A stretch of 64,000 nucleotides of DNA from Xanthoparmelia taractica (Eukaryota; Ascomycota; Lecanoromycetes; Lecanorales; Parmeliaceae), in contig MU853183.1 of NCBI GenBank assembly GCA_033085395.1, forward strand, positions 186,001-250,000. Reading direction: 5' to 3'. The position numbers and the translations under genes were made by a program. The first letter of the stretch is position 1. Each line of letters begins with the position of its first letter. A model generated the notes under the pieces. That model was not told where the DNA came from, ran no database searches, and worked only from the letters and a program-made list of their open reading frames with translations. Below, in pieces: positions 33,231 to 45,089 of this stretch.

Positions 33231-34545
33231 CTCGTCCGATAGGGCAGAAGGATGGACTCCCTCTAAAATTTGTATGAAGGTCGTGAGAGTTGAATCTCTA
33301 TGTGGCATATGGACCTATATCCTTGAAGTGTATACAAGACGATTCCTCTCCACTGGCAGCAGGAAATGTCCAAATAAAAGACCGAGCACTTACCTTGACC
33401 ACAGCGGCGTGGGGCTCATCGCTCCAGTCTAGGTCTGATCGCCAGAATACTGTGCATGGTGGTAGCGTGCCGCCCAACCGTGCATCCATCAGCCATGCAA
33501 GAATTGACACAGCAATCTCCAATCCGGAGGATGCATATGAGCCTCCACCAGTGACACGAGATGGTAAGATCAGGTACGAGATGGAAAGGGTCTAGGTTAG
33601 CCATGACCTGCATGGCGGGGAGAATATGGCACGGAAAGGATGCCGCTGTACATGTGGAGGCTAGAAGCGAAAAAGACTCAGGCAAATTCACAGCAGGCAC
33701 GTTTGTTGGGGCCAGAGACATGGCACAACAGGAGGAGTGGGTGTCTAATGATCCTGCAGATCGTTCTATTGCGACATGATCCATTTCGAGAGATAGAGTG
33801 CTGATGATTGGCCTGAAGAGGATATCTGTGGTCGATGACAGCTTTTCGAAATTTGAAGTACAACAAAGCTGACGCTCGTTTGGTGTCATTGTCATGTCAT
33901 GCTCATCTGGCCCGGCCCCCAGTAAATGGATTTTCGGTGGCGGAGTACGCTAGCGGAAAACGTGATGACTAAGTCATTACTGACCAATTAGCTTATGTGC
34001 AATTTCTGTGACATCACGCTAGTACGTGAGCTGAGGGCCAAAATAAACGTCGCGCCCCCATGACCTGAGTAAATGTCCCCCGAAATAGCCCCAAACAGTT
34101 ACTTCACAGGTCACAGCAGCCCCCCCATTACAGCGTCAGCTCTGGACCGAAGCGCGCCTATGGGCCCTGAGTTGGCCTGTCAATTTAGGGGCCGTCTACC
34201 CGTAGGGTTAGAGTTTGTAGCTAAAGGGATGGGCATTGGGCAATGCTACTGCGAGGCCTTCAGTATCTAGTGTGTTGATTGACTGTTTTGGTAACAACAC
34301 CTTTCACTACCTGATTTCCTGTGAGTTATCGTACGACTGCCTGTAGAACGAGCGTGGAGGGAGTAGATAGGTTGTTAATAGTAGTAGTTGCTTAGATGGC
34401 CGGAAATGCAAAAATGGCATGCGGAATACCAAACATTTTATGAATCCCCATGCCATCAGGCCGTAGCGTTACTCTTGCATACTATTTCCACGGCGCTGTC
34501 AAACCCAGTCTCATGCACACCAACTTGACACCTTGCCATCAATCA
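33231..34545. other. Intergenic between P450 and PKS-NRPS
   Basis: About 1.3 kb downstream of the P450 stop and upstream of the synthase. Frames of up to 159 codons (minus strand, 33416-33895) show no domain and overlap equally long plus-strand frames. I call no gene. The synthase promoter is probably here or within 32762-33230. Confidence 0.4.
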
Positions 34546-36318
34546 CTACCACCCCTCCGCAACCTTCGCTTTCACCCAAATCCCCTTCAACGGCTTCGCC
34601 GAGAACGCTCCCCCAGAAACAACCACATTTTTCTCATCCAGCTCCCTCTCATCCCTCAACGCAAACTCAAACCTCCCCACCCACGCAGCCACCACGCACG
34701 CCATCTCCGCCCTCGCGAACCCGGATCCAATACAGTTCCTCGGCCCGTGCATAAAGGACAAAAAGCCATACTTGCTGCTCACACCTCCAGTGGCATCGGG
34801 TTTGCCTTCGGCCGTCATCCAGCGTTCTGGTTTGAACTGATCGGCATCAGGGCCCCACAAATTCTTGTCTCGATTCGTGCCGGTGATTGCAATGATGATG
34901 CGTGTCTCCTTGGGCACAAAATGGCCCAGGATCGTGGTATCGCAGGCCGCGGTGCGCGCGCTCATGGGGATGGGCGGCCAGTAGCGGATGACTTCGTTGC
35001 AGAATGCGTTCAGGAGGGGCATCTGGTCGATGTCTGTGCTGGTGATACTGGTTTCGCTGTTGAGGAGGGGGCTGGGCAGGTTTTTGCGGACTTCGGCGCG
35101 GAGACGGGCTTGCCAGTCGGGGTGTACGCACATCATGTAGATGGCCCAGGTGATGCCGACGGAAACTGTTTCGTGGCCGGCGGCGAGAAATGTCATCATT
35201 TGGTCTACCATTCCATCTTCGGCGATTTCCTGGCTTCGGACCATGATGCTGAGGATGTCGATGTCTGTTAATTCTTTCTTTGCGAGCTTCTCTTGCTTGG
35301 CGTGAATTACATCGCGGCAGGTCGCTTTGATTGTTTGGGCTGCGCGTTCCATGGCGAGGTTACGTTTGATGGGGATTAAGTTGACGATCCATCCTGGGAT
35401 GACCGCCCTGATCGTGGCGAAGATCTGAAGCAGGCGGGTAGGTTCGAAGATGGTGCGATAGGTACGGTTGAGGGGTGTTTCCGGGTCCTTGATTGCTCCG
35501 AAGTCTTTTCCCAGCGCAGCGAGTGTAATGACGTCTAAAGCGGCTCGCGAAGCCCATTCTCCTATGTCAAAGGTGGAAAGTTCCTTCTCTTTCGATGAAT
35601 CGTTCTTCATCAACTCCGTCATCTTGTCTGTCACTTCCTTGGCCTTTTCCCAGAAGACCGGATACAGATCCTTAATGTGCTTCACTGCAAATGCCGGCAT
35701 CAGAAGCTTCCTCTGTCGCTTGTGTTCATCTCCATCTGAGAGGACGAGACCAGGACCGAGAATCTGGCCGCCGATGTACATAAGCTGTCGAGGCTTGATG
35801 AACTCGTAATTTCGTGTACAAATCTCGGCAAGCGCTTTTGGGGATGTTGTCACTAAACGTTCGCTGTTGAAAATGCCCAGGTACCGAAATATTCCGTCGT
35901 GAGGAATTGTACGTAGCCTGAACAATACGTTAGCTACCTTCACCATTGTCTCTGGGGCTCTCAAGTTATACCATTCAGCGGCTGGTGCGCCGTTGGCCTC
36001 TGAAAAGATTCGTGCAGCGTTGCCGTTCCACCAGCTTACATTCTATAACTATCAGCATGCTGTCCGTTGGTCTGACAACACAATATCGCTTACTTTGGGT
36101 CCTGGCAGATGCCTTAATGGCGAGAAGTACTTGGGATACAATATGACTTTCCAGAAAGCCCATATCGTAAAGCACAATGTCCAAATCTGAAAGAACGTTC
36201 CGATGAATGTTGGTTGACAGAAAAGCAGCACGTCTGGTTTGTAAGAGACCAAAGCATATGATACCAGTGCCGCAAGTCCAGTCACAGGCCTCACCGGGAC
36301 GACTGACATTGTTGCCAA
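34546..36318 (-). CDS. Cytochrome P450 monooxygenase, PKS-NRPS cluster
   Basis: Three exons, 36318-36094, 36042-35972 and 35917-34546, with 51- and 54-bp introns, give 555 aa. The second splice forms AAEWLRTIPHDGIFRYLG, the usual beta-1 region, which supports it. The N-terminus has hydrophobic segments (ALVSYALVSYKPDVLLF and IWTLCFTIWAFWKVIL) that should anchor it in the ER membrane, then the proline hinge RHLPGPK. Later come the I-helix MTFLAAGHETVS (oxygen-binding AGHET), the ExxR of CNEVIRYWPP, FKPERW, and the haem loop SFMHGPRNCIGSGFARAE with its Cys ligand. It is complete. It lies 1.8 kb upstream of the synthase in the same orientation and probably oxidises the released product. Site and number of oxidations cannot be inferred. 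Confidence 0.94.
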
Positions 36319-38019
36319 GAGTTGTTGTGTTGAAAAGTCTCGAGAAGATGTTTTTCAGATAAAGAGGGAAATCACCAATTGACAGAACAGAATGTCAATT
36401 ATTGACCCAAGACTCTTGAGTCAGAAAGCATAGGTTTAATGATGTTGTTCCAATCGACAGATGAGCAAGCGGCAATACAAGTGCACTGAAATGGCGTTCA
36501 ACGGACTTGACAGGAGTTACAATTCCGTAAATCTATGTTAACACGCGCTGTGCCAGCTAAGCATCGACCCTCAGACCCTCGGCGAAACCATTTTGATGCA
36601 GTGACTCGAGGTTGCACAATTTCACAAACAAAGCTCCAGATACAACTCAATAGGTCAGTAAGGATGACGATTCACTAGCGCAGTCTCGCTTGATCACGCT
36701 TGACGGTGTAGGCGCAGCGTCTCGCTAACCTTGCATGACAGCTTACTTAAGAATAGTGGAACGCCAACAACTGGTCATGCATAAAATCAGCCGAAACGTA
36801 GGATGCCTAAAATTTCCCGTCCGGGGTTGGTGCTGGGCCCAAGGATTTAGGGCGTGTTACGACCGAGCATTGGTCTTGCGGATCTCGCCTTCATCCTTAT
36901 GCCTGCACCTCGCACAGGATTCGGTCTCAGAGTATGAGACGACAGCGCGACCGAAATGACTTGGGGCTTGGCCTGTGTGTTGCGAGGGTCTGTTCTGAAC
37001 ACCGAGAGTATGGTTCGCTAGTTCTCTCAAATATACACTTCGGTCTTAGCTTTTCCTCCGTGTGCTATTCTTACTGCTCTCGTGCGTAGCGACCTGATAC
37101 CCGCCCCCCAAAGTAGAGAGGAGGGGGGCCGATCTCGATGCTCTATTACCTGGGGAAGGACGCCTATCAGTCGAAGAGGATGCTGAGGCTAGCGACTGTG
37201 TACTCGAGGGTAGTTCAGGTAAGACAAGAGCTGTATAGTCTTGGACAGCATTTCTTTTGTTTTAGTGGGAATAGAGGAGATAGGTAAAACGGCTACCTAG
37301 CCCGCGGTGCACGGACCACCAGCAAAAGAGTCTAGCGGTCATGTAATGAAAACGCGCTAACGTAAAATATTCCAGGCTTACGGATGACAACGACTTTTTC
37401 ATCCTCCTTACCACAATTAATATCTTGCTTTAAAACTTGGGAGACACCTCTGACTTTTGCGAAGGACTACGCTAATGGAATGGTCCTGCCCACTCTCATT
37501 CAGTATAGAAAACTTACAGGCCGCTCTGGCTACGGCTGTGGGGCTGATGGCTTGGGTCTGAAAGACAAGTGCTGGTGATCGAGCGGTGCATTTTGTACGC
37601 ATTACGGGCCCACAACCGAACTGGTATCATGACACAAGGTCATTCCGTTGCTCACCCTGCACAACACTATGCAACCTTCAGCTTGGTCAGTGAGATCTCA
37701 GCCTCGCGGGAATCTGCATACCGCAGTCATCTGCCCCACATCAGCCTGTACCAACAAGCGATAAGACAACTCCACACAAAGCTGACTGCAGCTATGAAAT
37801 GTGAGACAATGAGGGATCACATGACTTGTTGTGACCATTCTGCTGCCGCGTTTCAGGATATCTGGTCTTTGATTACTCCACGGCCTAAGGCCAGTGTTAA
37901 TCAAGATAGACTTCTTCATTCATATCACTACAAACGCTGCATCTCATAACTCAATTTCAAGACTACACCATATATTCACAAATAGAGGCTTCAACACTTA
38001 CCTGTTCTTCTTAATCATT
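36319..38019. promoter_or_regulatory. Divergent intergenic region between P450 and enoyl reductase
   Basis: A 1.7-kb gap between two divergent cluster genes, so it should carry both promoters and is a natural place for shared regulator sites. I found no strong palindromic operator by eye and no gene. Confidence 0.45.
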
Positions 38020-39152
38020 ATGGCCAGACAAGACAACCTCCCATCCACCCAGACAGCAATCGTCGCTTGTCCCGCCGGCGAATTCGTCATCTCCCACGAT
38101 GTCCCAGTCATCGATCTCGAGCCCGACGCCGTCATCATCAAAACGGCGGCGGTGGCTCTCAATCCCGCCGACACGAAAATGGTCGGTGACTTTGTCGTTC
38201 CAGGTGCCATCTTTGGCTTTGACTGCGCAGGAACGGTTGTTGCTGTCGGCTCTGCCGTTAAGAAGGACCTAGCAATCGGTGATCGTGTCTGCGGAAGCGC
38301 AGATGGTATGAGCCGTTTGCGACCGCTGGGAGGAGGTTTCGCGCAGTACGTTTCATTACCTGGCGACATGGCTTTGAAGATTCCGGACAACGTTACCTCC
38401 GAGGCTGCTGCTGCGTACGGCACCGCACTTGCGTCTGCGGGCATAGCGCTGTTTTATTCTCTAAAGATTCCTGCCAAACTTCTCGAAGAGCCAGCGAAGG
38501 TCCCTTTCCCCGTCCTGGTCTATGGAGGTAGCACTTCTACCGGAACGATGGCCATTCAACTTCTCAAGGCGTAAATATCCCCTCTTCTGTAACATCTTTC
38601 CATGCAACCACACTAATGCCACACAGCTGTGGTCTCAAACCCATCACAACCTGCTCCCCCAAGAATTTCGCCTTTGTCAAATCCTTCGGCGCCGAAGCAG
38701 CCTTCGACTACAACTCCCCCACCTGCGCCCAAGACATCAAAGCCTACTGCAAAAACCAACTCGCCTACGCCCTCGACTGCATCACGCAGCAACAAACCAT
38801 GAAAATCTGCTACGCCGCCATCGGCCGCGCAGGCGGCCGCTACACGGCCCTCGACCCTTACCCGGAAAACCAAGCGACCCGCAAGATCGTAAAGCCGGAC
38901 TGGATCCTGGCCACCAGGATTACGGGCAAGGGCTCCACATGGCCCGCGCCGTATGGGAGTCCGCCGGACCCGGAGCTCCGCGAGTTCGCGCACCCGTTTT
39001 TTGGGGTTATGCAGAGGTTGCTTGATGAGGGGAGGATTCGCCCGCATCCTGCGAGGCCGAGTCCGGGTGGGTTCGAGGCGCTTATTGAGGGGGTGGGGAT
39101 TATTAGAAGGGGAGAGATTAGTGGTGAGAAGCTTGTTTACCGTCTGGATTAA
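38020..39152 (+). CDS. Trans-acting enoyl reductase (MDR/zinc-type alcohol dehydrogenase fold)
   Basis: Two exons, 38020-38570 and 38627-39152, with a 56-bp intron (GTAAAT...CACTAAT...ACAG), give 358 aa. The start MARQDNLPSTQ is chosen because earlier in-frame ATGs would add an unrelated hydrophobic stretch. The GroES-like N-terminal half shows VALNPADTKMVGDFV and GAIFGFDCAGTVVAVG. The cofactor-binding half has VLVYGGSTSTGTMAIQLLKA, the STSTG form of the nucleotide loop found in LovC/ApdC-type enzymes, then CGLKPITTCSPKNFAFVKSF and YALDCITQQQ. It lacks a zinc-ligand set. Such stand-alone reductases dock on highly reducing PKSs with a dead ER domain and reduce selected enoyl intermediates. The neighbouring synthase has exactly that defect, so the two are very likely partners. 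Confidence 0.93.
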
Positions 39153-39844
39153 GCATGCATGTAATTGAGATTATGCGTTTGTTCCTACTCTTGAGCGAAA
39201 GGAAAGTCATGCATTCAGTGTACGATGGAGCATTTGTAGCGCGAATGTGACATCACTTATTGAATTGCCTTGCAGCAAACAACTTGCTCCCTAAAGTTTT
39301 GCAAATGCGTATTCGTCTCGGAAAGAACACTCAAAGCACCATCATGCCCCAATACTTGACCACCTACAACACAGCATCCACTCATCTTCGTCCATTCTCG
39401 ATACAATTCCCCTCCCAGACCCTCTTCTCTTCTCTTTTCCTCTCTCTCTCTCTCTCTCCTCCTCTCTTCCCCCATCCATCCACCCATCCATCCACGCTTC
39501 AACCGTGGGAATCAATTTCACAGATTCCTCTTCCGCAAAATATATACCATCGTATACAACAGATACTATGAAACCCCCAACCAACCTCCAAAATACGCAA
39601 ATCCCATCGCACCGGCCCGTCTTCGCCTCCAATGACAACATGTTTTGATACAGCCTAATCTCAACGAGAGTGGACTGGCACAGACAGACGGGTATGAGCC
39701 TGCAAGATCGTATTAGGATGGATAGATACTCATGTATTCCCAAGAGCCGACATATGGAGAATGGCGGATCAAGTGATGGCCATCCTATACTTCTATCCCA
39801 ATGCCAGCGTGGTGCTTTATTTCTAGTCCACGCAGAGATTGGAA

Positions 39845-39861
39845 TTAGGGTTAGGGTTAGG
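39845..39861 (+). repeat. Interstitial telomere-like repeat, (TTAGGG) just under 3 copies
   Basis: The sequence TTAGGGTTAGGGTTAGG is the canonical fungal telomere unit in tandem, inside a chromosome-internal region. Confidence 0.85.
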
Positions 39862-40669
39862 CCTGCACAACATCGAATCACCGAACTAAGCTAAGCTAGA
39901 GCGTGGAGTGTCAGGTCAGGTAAAACGAAGCGGCCTAAAACATAGCCTGTTGTAGAGGTTGTAGGGAGCGGGGGCGGGCTTGTCATGCAACTGCACTCCC
40001 TATCTTTATTTGGTGTCTTACTCTATCCCAGGTGGGGTAGGGGTGAGCACGCCAAGGTAACTTCTTATCATAATACCATACCTACTTACCTCGCTTGAGT
40101 GTCGCGTGGCTCGCTTAAAAGTCTTACACCTCGCTTGAAAATTCAAGCTTATTACTGAACGGGAGGCGCTGGATTGTGACATTCTCACTGATTACTATAT
40201 CAATCCAATATTTGAGGCTTGGGTGATTGTGTTTTGGTTGGTTAGTCTTCAGCCGCGATAGGACGACCTTATTTAAAATGTTGTACAGTAGGATGCCGAC
40301 GTGCATGTCTTAGGTAAGCGAATCATGCATGTAATTCTCGGGTGGCTACTGCCGGGGGTTTTTTATTCCAAATCGTGTGGTGTGTGTGGTGTAACGCACA
40401 TGGTCGGCATGGTTGGGGGCGGCGCATGGCAGGTACGCAATGCAACGGACATTGTGATATTTTCTGTATGGCTTCCTTCGGCTTCAGCCTTTGATGATCT
40501 CGCTTTTGATATTGTGGCTACGGTCCGTACCCCTCTCACGGCACGGCAGGGACCTAAGCTATTGATCTTCCCACCCGGTCCCTCGTACCGGCATACGGGG
40601 ATCCTCGGAGGGACCCAGATTGGTAGCTTACAGCTAGGACGATCATGCACTTGCTTGCATCGGAGATAT

Positions 40670-40897
40670 TCGGAGATCTTTGGCTGCGGGACACGTGGGA
40701 TGCCGAGATGCCGAGATGCATGACATGAGTCAAAATCACTCTTGGATGACCTGCATGAACGGGACGGTGGATGGCTTTAGTAATTTGATGGAGGATCCGG
40801 AGATCTTTGGCTGCGGGACACGTGGGATGCCGAGATCTATGACATGTGTCAAAATCACTCTTGGGGTGACATGCATGACGGGAACGACGGAAGGCTT
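40670..40897 (+). repeat. Direct duplication of about 100 bp
   Basis: Copy 1 (about 40670-40779) and copy 2 (about 40797-40897) share GGAGATCTTTGGCTGCGGG and ACACGTGGGATGCCGAGAT. They then share a CATGAC...CAAAATCACTCTTGG block and a diverged tail. Copy 1 has an extra CCGAGATG. Neither copy is coding in a way I recognise. Confidence 0.85.
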
Positions 40898-41906
40898 AGT
40901 GAGGCAGGATCCATTCAAATCTGGCCCCCGGACCTAAATGCAGGAAACAGGAAGACTGATATGATATGATATGCCATGTCAGCATGCATGATGCAGGCGG
41001 GTTCGCCTCGCTGGCAGAATTGTTGCATGGACGGAGGGATGGTCTTAGAACAGCAAACAACCCCCACACATGCCAGGAAACCCCCATAATTACCGTCCGG
41101 CCTTTTCTCTTCGGGAAATTTGCCCTTTCCATGTGCCATAGCACGTCGTGACAGGTCCCCCCACCCATGAGATGCATGACCTGATCGGATCTTTCCATAA
41201 GATAAACGGATACGGGACCCGAGTTGAACCACCTTCTCACAATAGAAGCGGGCTGGAAGGTTGTGAGCAGCGTCCATCGCGACCATTGCCACCACCACCA
41301 CCCCCATTCTGTACAAACGAGCGTGACTTGCTTGACAATCACTCGGAAGAGGTGGTGAAAGGAATGCCTTGCCGACAGGATTAAACCGGCGCCTCGACAA
41401 CCTGACCCCCGTTATACTCGCTCGCGTCGTATCAACGTCGAAGGATAGGGAAAGGATTAAAGAGATGATGAGCACTGCCTTTCACTCACTAGCACCTGTT
41501 ATTTCCATGTGTGCGCCGTACCCACGCGCCGATAACACACGGCCGAAGATCCCATGAAAACAGTATACTCGGTCCGAGTGTGATTGATGCCTCGGAAATG
41601 TAAAAGGGTAGGTTGTCGTGTTGCAACCCTCCTGCTATGTCAGTCTGGATAGGAAAGGCCGTGAGCAGGGATAGATGAGGCTCGGTATGGCGAGAGAGAT
41701 GGTCGTCTCGAACGCACATGTAGTATCCCCAAGCTTTCTACCCTTTCCTGCTTTTCCTCGCGCATCTCCTACTAGTGATTCAATCCAGAACCTTCAACCT
41801 TCTCAACCATCTGTTCACGCTCTCGCATTGTAAAAATCTCACCAACATCCATCTCTTCACCCTCACCCTCACCCTCACCCCCATCCCATCCCATCCCTAA
41901 AAACCA

Positions 41907-42719
41907 ATGCATCCTCCCCGCCCCTCCATCCTCTGCCTCCACGGCTCTGGCACCTCCGCCTCTATCTTCTACGCCCAAACCCGCCACCTCCGCACCGCCC
42001 TCCACCCGCATTTCGATCTCGTCTTCATCGACGCCCCGCTCCCCTCCCCCCCTGGTCCCGGCGTCCTCCCTTTCTTCGCAGACTCCGGGCCTTACTATAA
42101 ATGGTTTTCCGGTGGCGCTATCATCGGCAGCGGCGGCCAAGCACAAACGCAACCGCAAATGCAGCAAACGCAGACGCAGGTGGAAATCGAACGTGTGGAT
42201 GAGGCTGTTGAGCGCGGTTTAAAGAGGCAAGGGCGCAGTATTAGTGAGATGGTGGGCGTGTTGGGGTTCTCCCAGGGGTGCGTTGCGGCGGCGTTGTTGC
42301 TTTGGCTCAAAAGCAATGGAAACACCAAATATGCGGGATTAATGTTTGGCGTCATGCTTTGCGGTGGGTGCAGGGCCGATGTGGTGGATTTGATCGGTGG
42401 TGAGCACAGCAAGTTAAGGGTCCCGTCTATGCATTTGCTCGGCAGCGAGGATCCGCATAGGGAGGGGGGAAGGATGTTGGCGGGGTGTTTTGCGGAGGAT
42501 GGGAAGATGGTGGTGGAGTTTGCAGGCGGGCATCATTGTCCGGTTCGGAAGGGGGATGTGGAGATGGTGAGGGGGGCGGTGGTGGAGGCAGCGGGTGCGG
42601 GGGAGGGGAGAGGGAAGGTGATGGAAAGGGGATGGTGGGCGGAGATGGCGTTGGGGTGGGAGGAGGCGGAGGAGGATGTTAGTATGGAGGAGGGGTTGAG
42701 GAGGGAGATTGTTGTTTAG
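41907..42719 (+). CDS. FSH1-family serine hydrolase
   Basis: An intronless frame of 270 aa with an alpha/beta-hydrolase layout. It begins with the strand-loop ILCLHGSGTSASIF and FDLVFIDAPLPSPPGPG, typical of the FSH1 family. The nucleophile elbow is GVLGFSQGCVAAALLL (Ser in GFSQG). Later are VPSMHLLGSEDPH, with the likely catalytic Asp, and EFAGGHHCPVRK, with the catalytic His. There is no signal peptide. A Gln-rich insert lies near residues 78-92 and an acidic tail closes the protein. FSH1 relatives such as LovG act as stand-alone thioesterases that offload or edit chains on reducing PKSs, so a role with the nearby PKS-NRPS is plausible. A general housekeeping esterase is equally possible, since the gene lies 2.8 kb from the enoyl reductase. 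Confidence 0.88.
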   Translation: MHPPRPSILCLHGSGTSASIFYAQTRHLRTALHPHFDLVFIDAPLPSPPGPGVLPFFADSGPYYKWFSGGAIIGSGGQAQTQPQMQQTQTQVEIERVDEAVERGLKRQGRSISEMVGVLGFSQGCVAAALLLWLKSNGNTKYAGLMFGVMLCGGCRADVVDLIGGEHSKLRVPSMHLLGSEDPHREGGRMLAGCFAEDGKMVVEFAGGHHCPVRKGDVEMVRGAVVEAAGAGEGRGKVMERGWWAEMALGWEEAEEDVSMEEGLRREIVV

Positions 42720-43072
42720 ATGGTGGTCTGGGCGTTTTTGTGGGTTTGGGCGCGAGGCGATGGCTGGGGTTGGAGTTGTCTATAATGATATTTTTTAAAG
42801 ATAGATTGCGCCAAACACGTATGATTTTATCTTCTCTCATATCAAGAAATCGATATCAGAGGGTGCTGAGTTGGCTGTTATGTGAAAAGATGAACCAGAG
42901 GGGAAAGATTTCGAAGGAGAAATGAGTTTGCTCTGATTAGTTAGGGAAAGCACAACGCAAGGACGAGGGCGACCTTTTGAGGCCCATTTGCCCCTTGGAG
43001 TGGCACAAAATCTCCATTTTTGGATAAATTCTACCTTCCACTGGATACTACGCTATGCTACCATCTATCTGT

Positions 43073-43773
43073 TCAACCCAAATGACCCGTGAGTGACATG
43101 CCAGCATCAGTCAGCAATCCTGTACCGTTGATGTAACTTGCGGCAGGACTACATAGGAATACAATCATGCCTACAACCTCCTCTGGCTTCGTAGATATGG
43201 TCTACCACGTCCATCGCAACCTGGCATTGGATCAGTCTGGTAGCATTGAAGCATCTAGCAAAGGTCCTCAAGATTAAATATCCCAATGAAGGATTTAAAG
43301 AAACCACCCTCAATCCTTCAGCAAGGCATTTAAGAGTGAGTTTGGTTTCTTTACTCACGCCGGCGCTGTTAACACTGTAGTCTATCCTTCCGAATTCCTT
43401 AATGGTCTGGTCAACCATCTCTTGGACGCTCGATGGATACGCCACATCTACTGCGACGACAGTAGAGCAATACTGAGGGGTTTGGGCATAGCATTTGCTC
43501 TCCTCTACTGCCGCTCGGGCTCCTTGCTCGTTGCAGTCAGCGAATACTATACCAGCAACGCCGCCTCTGCCATGGAAAAGCCAGTTTTTTTGCCAATTCC
43601 TGAGGCTGCCTGCAAGTCGAAAGGGAAAATCAAGTTAGCTGGTAGCTCCAAGGCTGAGACTTGTCTCCGTAATTTGGAACCCTTTCATGCATATCTAATT
43701 TGAGTAAAAGGATTCAACTTGCCCCAGTAATCAGTGCGAGTCCTGTAATACCGAATGCTGTTGGTACCGTCAT
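43073..43773 (-). pseudogene. Short-chain dehydrogenase/reductase pseudogene
   Basis: Starts at 43773 with MTVPTAFGITGLALITGA, followed by an intron-like GTTGAA...TTGCAG and then ASGIGKKTGFSMAE, the Rossmann glycine motif. A one-base loss then shifts the frame to GVAGIVFADCNEQGARAAVE, and on through VQEMVDQTIKEFGRIDYSVN and SAGV. The catalytic Tyr-x3-Lys segment is missing. About 180 bp later another frame gives TKPEEVVGMIVFLCSPAASY and INGTGLLTDAGMS up to TGA at 43073, the normal SDR C-terminus. A frameshift plus an internal deletion make this a broken copy of a classical NAD(P)-dependent SDR. It may once have belonged to the neighbouring cluster; that is only inference. Confidence 0.82.
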
Positions 43774-45089
43774 GTTCACTGTCTTTCTTCTCCGCATGAT
43801 GAGATTGTTTGTTGCTGGAAAAAGAAGTTGAATTGAAGGGTTATGAGGAAGGGAAAGCATCAACACAATCTTCACCGCCTTATTTACAGCCTTGTATTTC
43901 AGCTGCTCGAGATGAAGATTTTACGGGCGAAGGTCACAATTTGTTGTGCCAGTCTTAAGCATAAAAGCCCCCTAAAGGATCGAGTGCTGAAACCGGCCCA
44001 TGGTGGATGTGACGAAACATACTCGCGCGTGATCCTACATTTGCAAGTTGCATTTCAAGTCTGCTTCTCGCCCAATCACCGTTGATCTTCCTGACTCAGA
44101 TGGCGCACATTAGCGAGCTTAGTCAGTCAAAAACAACCCTTCTGCCAGGCACAGGCCTTAAGCGTACCAATGGTTTGATTCATTGAGGATGATAAAGGGT
44201 AAGCTATGCAAACCAGAAATCTCCGCAAAGGAAGCAAAGGAAGATGAGTTGGGAGATTGGGGTTTCGTCTCATAACTTCACAACCATGCAACAATATGTT
44301 GTATGTTGAGGAAGGAAGATGAGAAGCAGGAGAAGCAGGATTTGAGGCCACAGTAAACCACACATGGAGCTAGATTTTAGTGTGAGGTTAGAGCTCACTC
44401 TGTTCTAGTGCAGAGCTAGTCAAGTGCCACAGCCCTACGACTTGTGTGGCTGCGCCCGGTAGTTTTACACGCGACTCTCTCGCGTTCTGATCGTACCTTC
44501 CTCGTTCTTCCTTCTTCAAACCAATCAAAGTACACCATTACCACCGCCTTCCGATGGAAGGTGATACCGAGCCTTTGGCCCGATAGATGACAAGGCTTTC
44601 AACATCTTTCCTGGCTGAGCTTAAAAAGAGCCGATCATGAAAGAAAGAAGTCTCTTATTAATTCTCCGAAACGCTGAGCACGCATAAACCAATACTTTCG
44701 TGCAGCTTTCTCACGCTAGATCCAACCTCTAAACCGAGGATGATGCAAAGTAGGTAAGAATAGCCCGTCTGAGACATCGCCAAAACCAACATGCAGGGTG
44801 GTGTCAAGCTGAGCTTTGACGCGAACATATGCGAAAAATTTCATAGGTAGATCTGCTCTTCACCCGGGTTTCAGACAACCTTGCCACTCCTCCCTCCGGG
44901 CAGTGGCTCCTTCACTGGCACATTGCAAGCTATTAGCTGTGATGTGCTTTTTCCATCGTGTGGGGCAGAGAGGAATCGGATTGGCTTACACGTTAAGCCT
45001 TGGCTCACATAACAGGGCTGCCCACCCGTCCATGGGTCAGGGGGGCCCATCAGACTCCCTCTCAATGAATCGATTATTCCCAATGCACA
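43774..45089. other. Intergenic, no gene seen
   Basis: About 1.3 kb upstream of the bZIP gene and of the SDR relic, which are divergent. It probably contains the bZIP promoter and 5' untranslated region. I see no other supported feature. Confidence 0.4.

Larger units (their letters stand above)
39153..41906. other. Long intergenic region with repeats, no gene seen
   Basis: About 2.75 kb between the enoyl reductase and the FSH1 hydrolase. It has a CT-dinucleotide run at 39441-39458, a CATC run at 39472-39494, a telomere-like tract and a direct duplication (listed separately). Open frames such as 39342-39881 minus and 40301-40723 plus have no recognisable domain. Confidence 0.45.

Noticed and set aside
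33416..33895. 159-codon minus-strand frame between P450 and synthase
   Set aside because: No domain, low-complexity Cys/Ser composition, and equally long opposing frames overlap it.
39342..39881. 179-codon minus-strand frame
   Set aside because: Most of its length is a translation of CT and CATC microsatellites.
41772..42167. Minus-strand frame overlapping the FSH1 N-terminus
   Set aside because: Shadow of the strongly coding plus strand; acidic/Gly-rich text without a domain.
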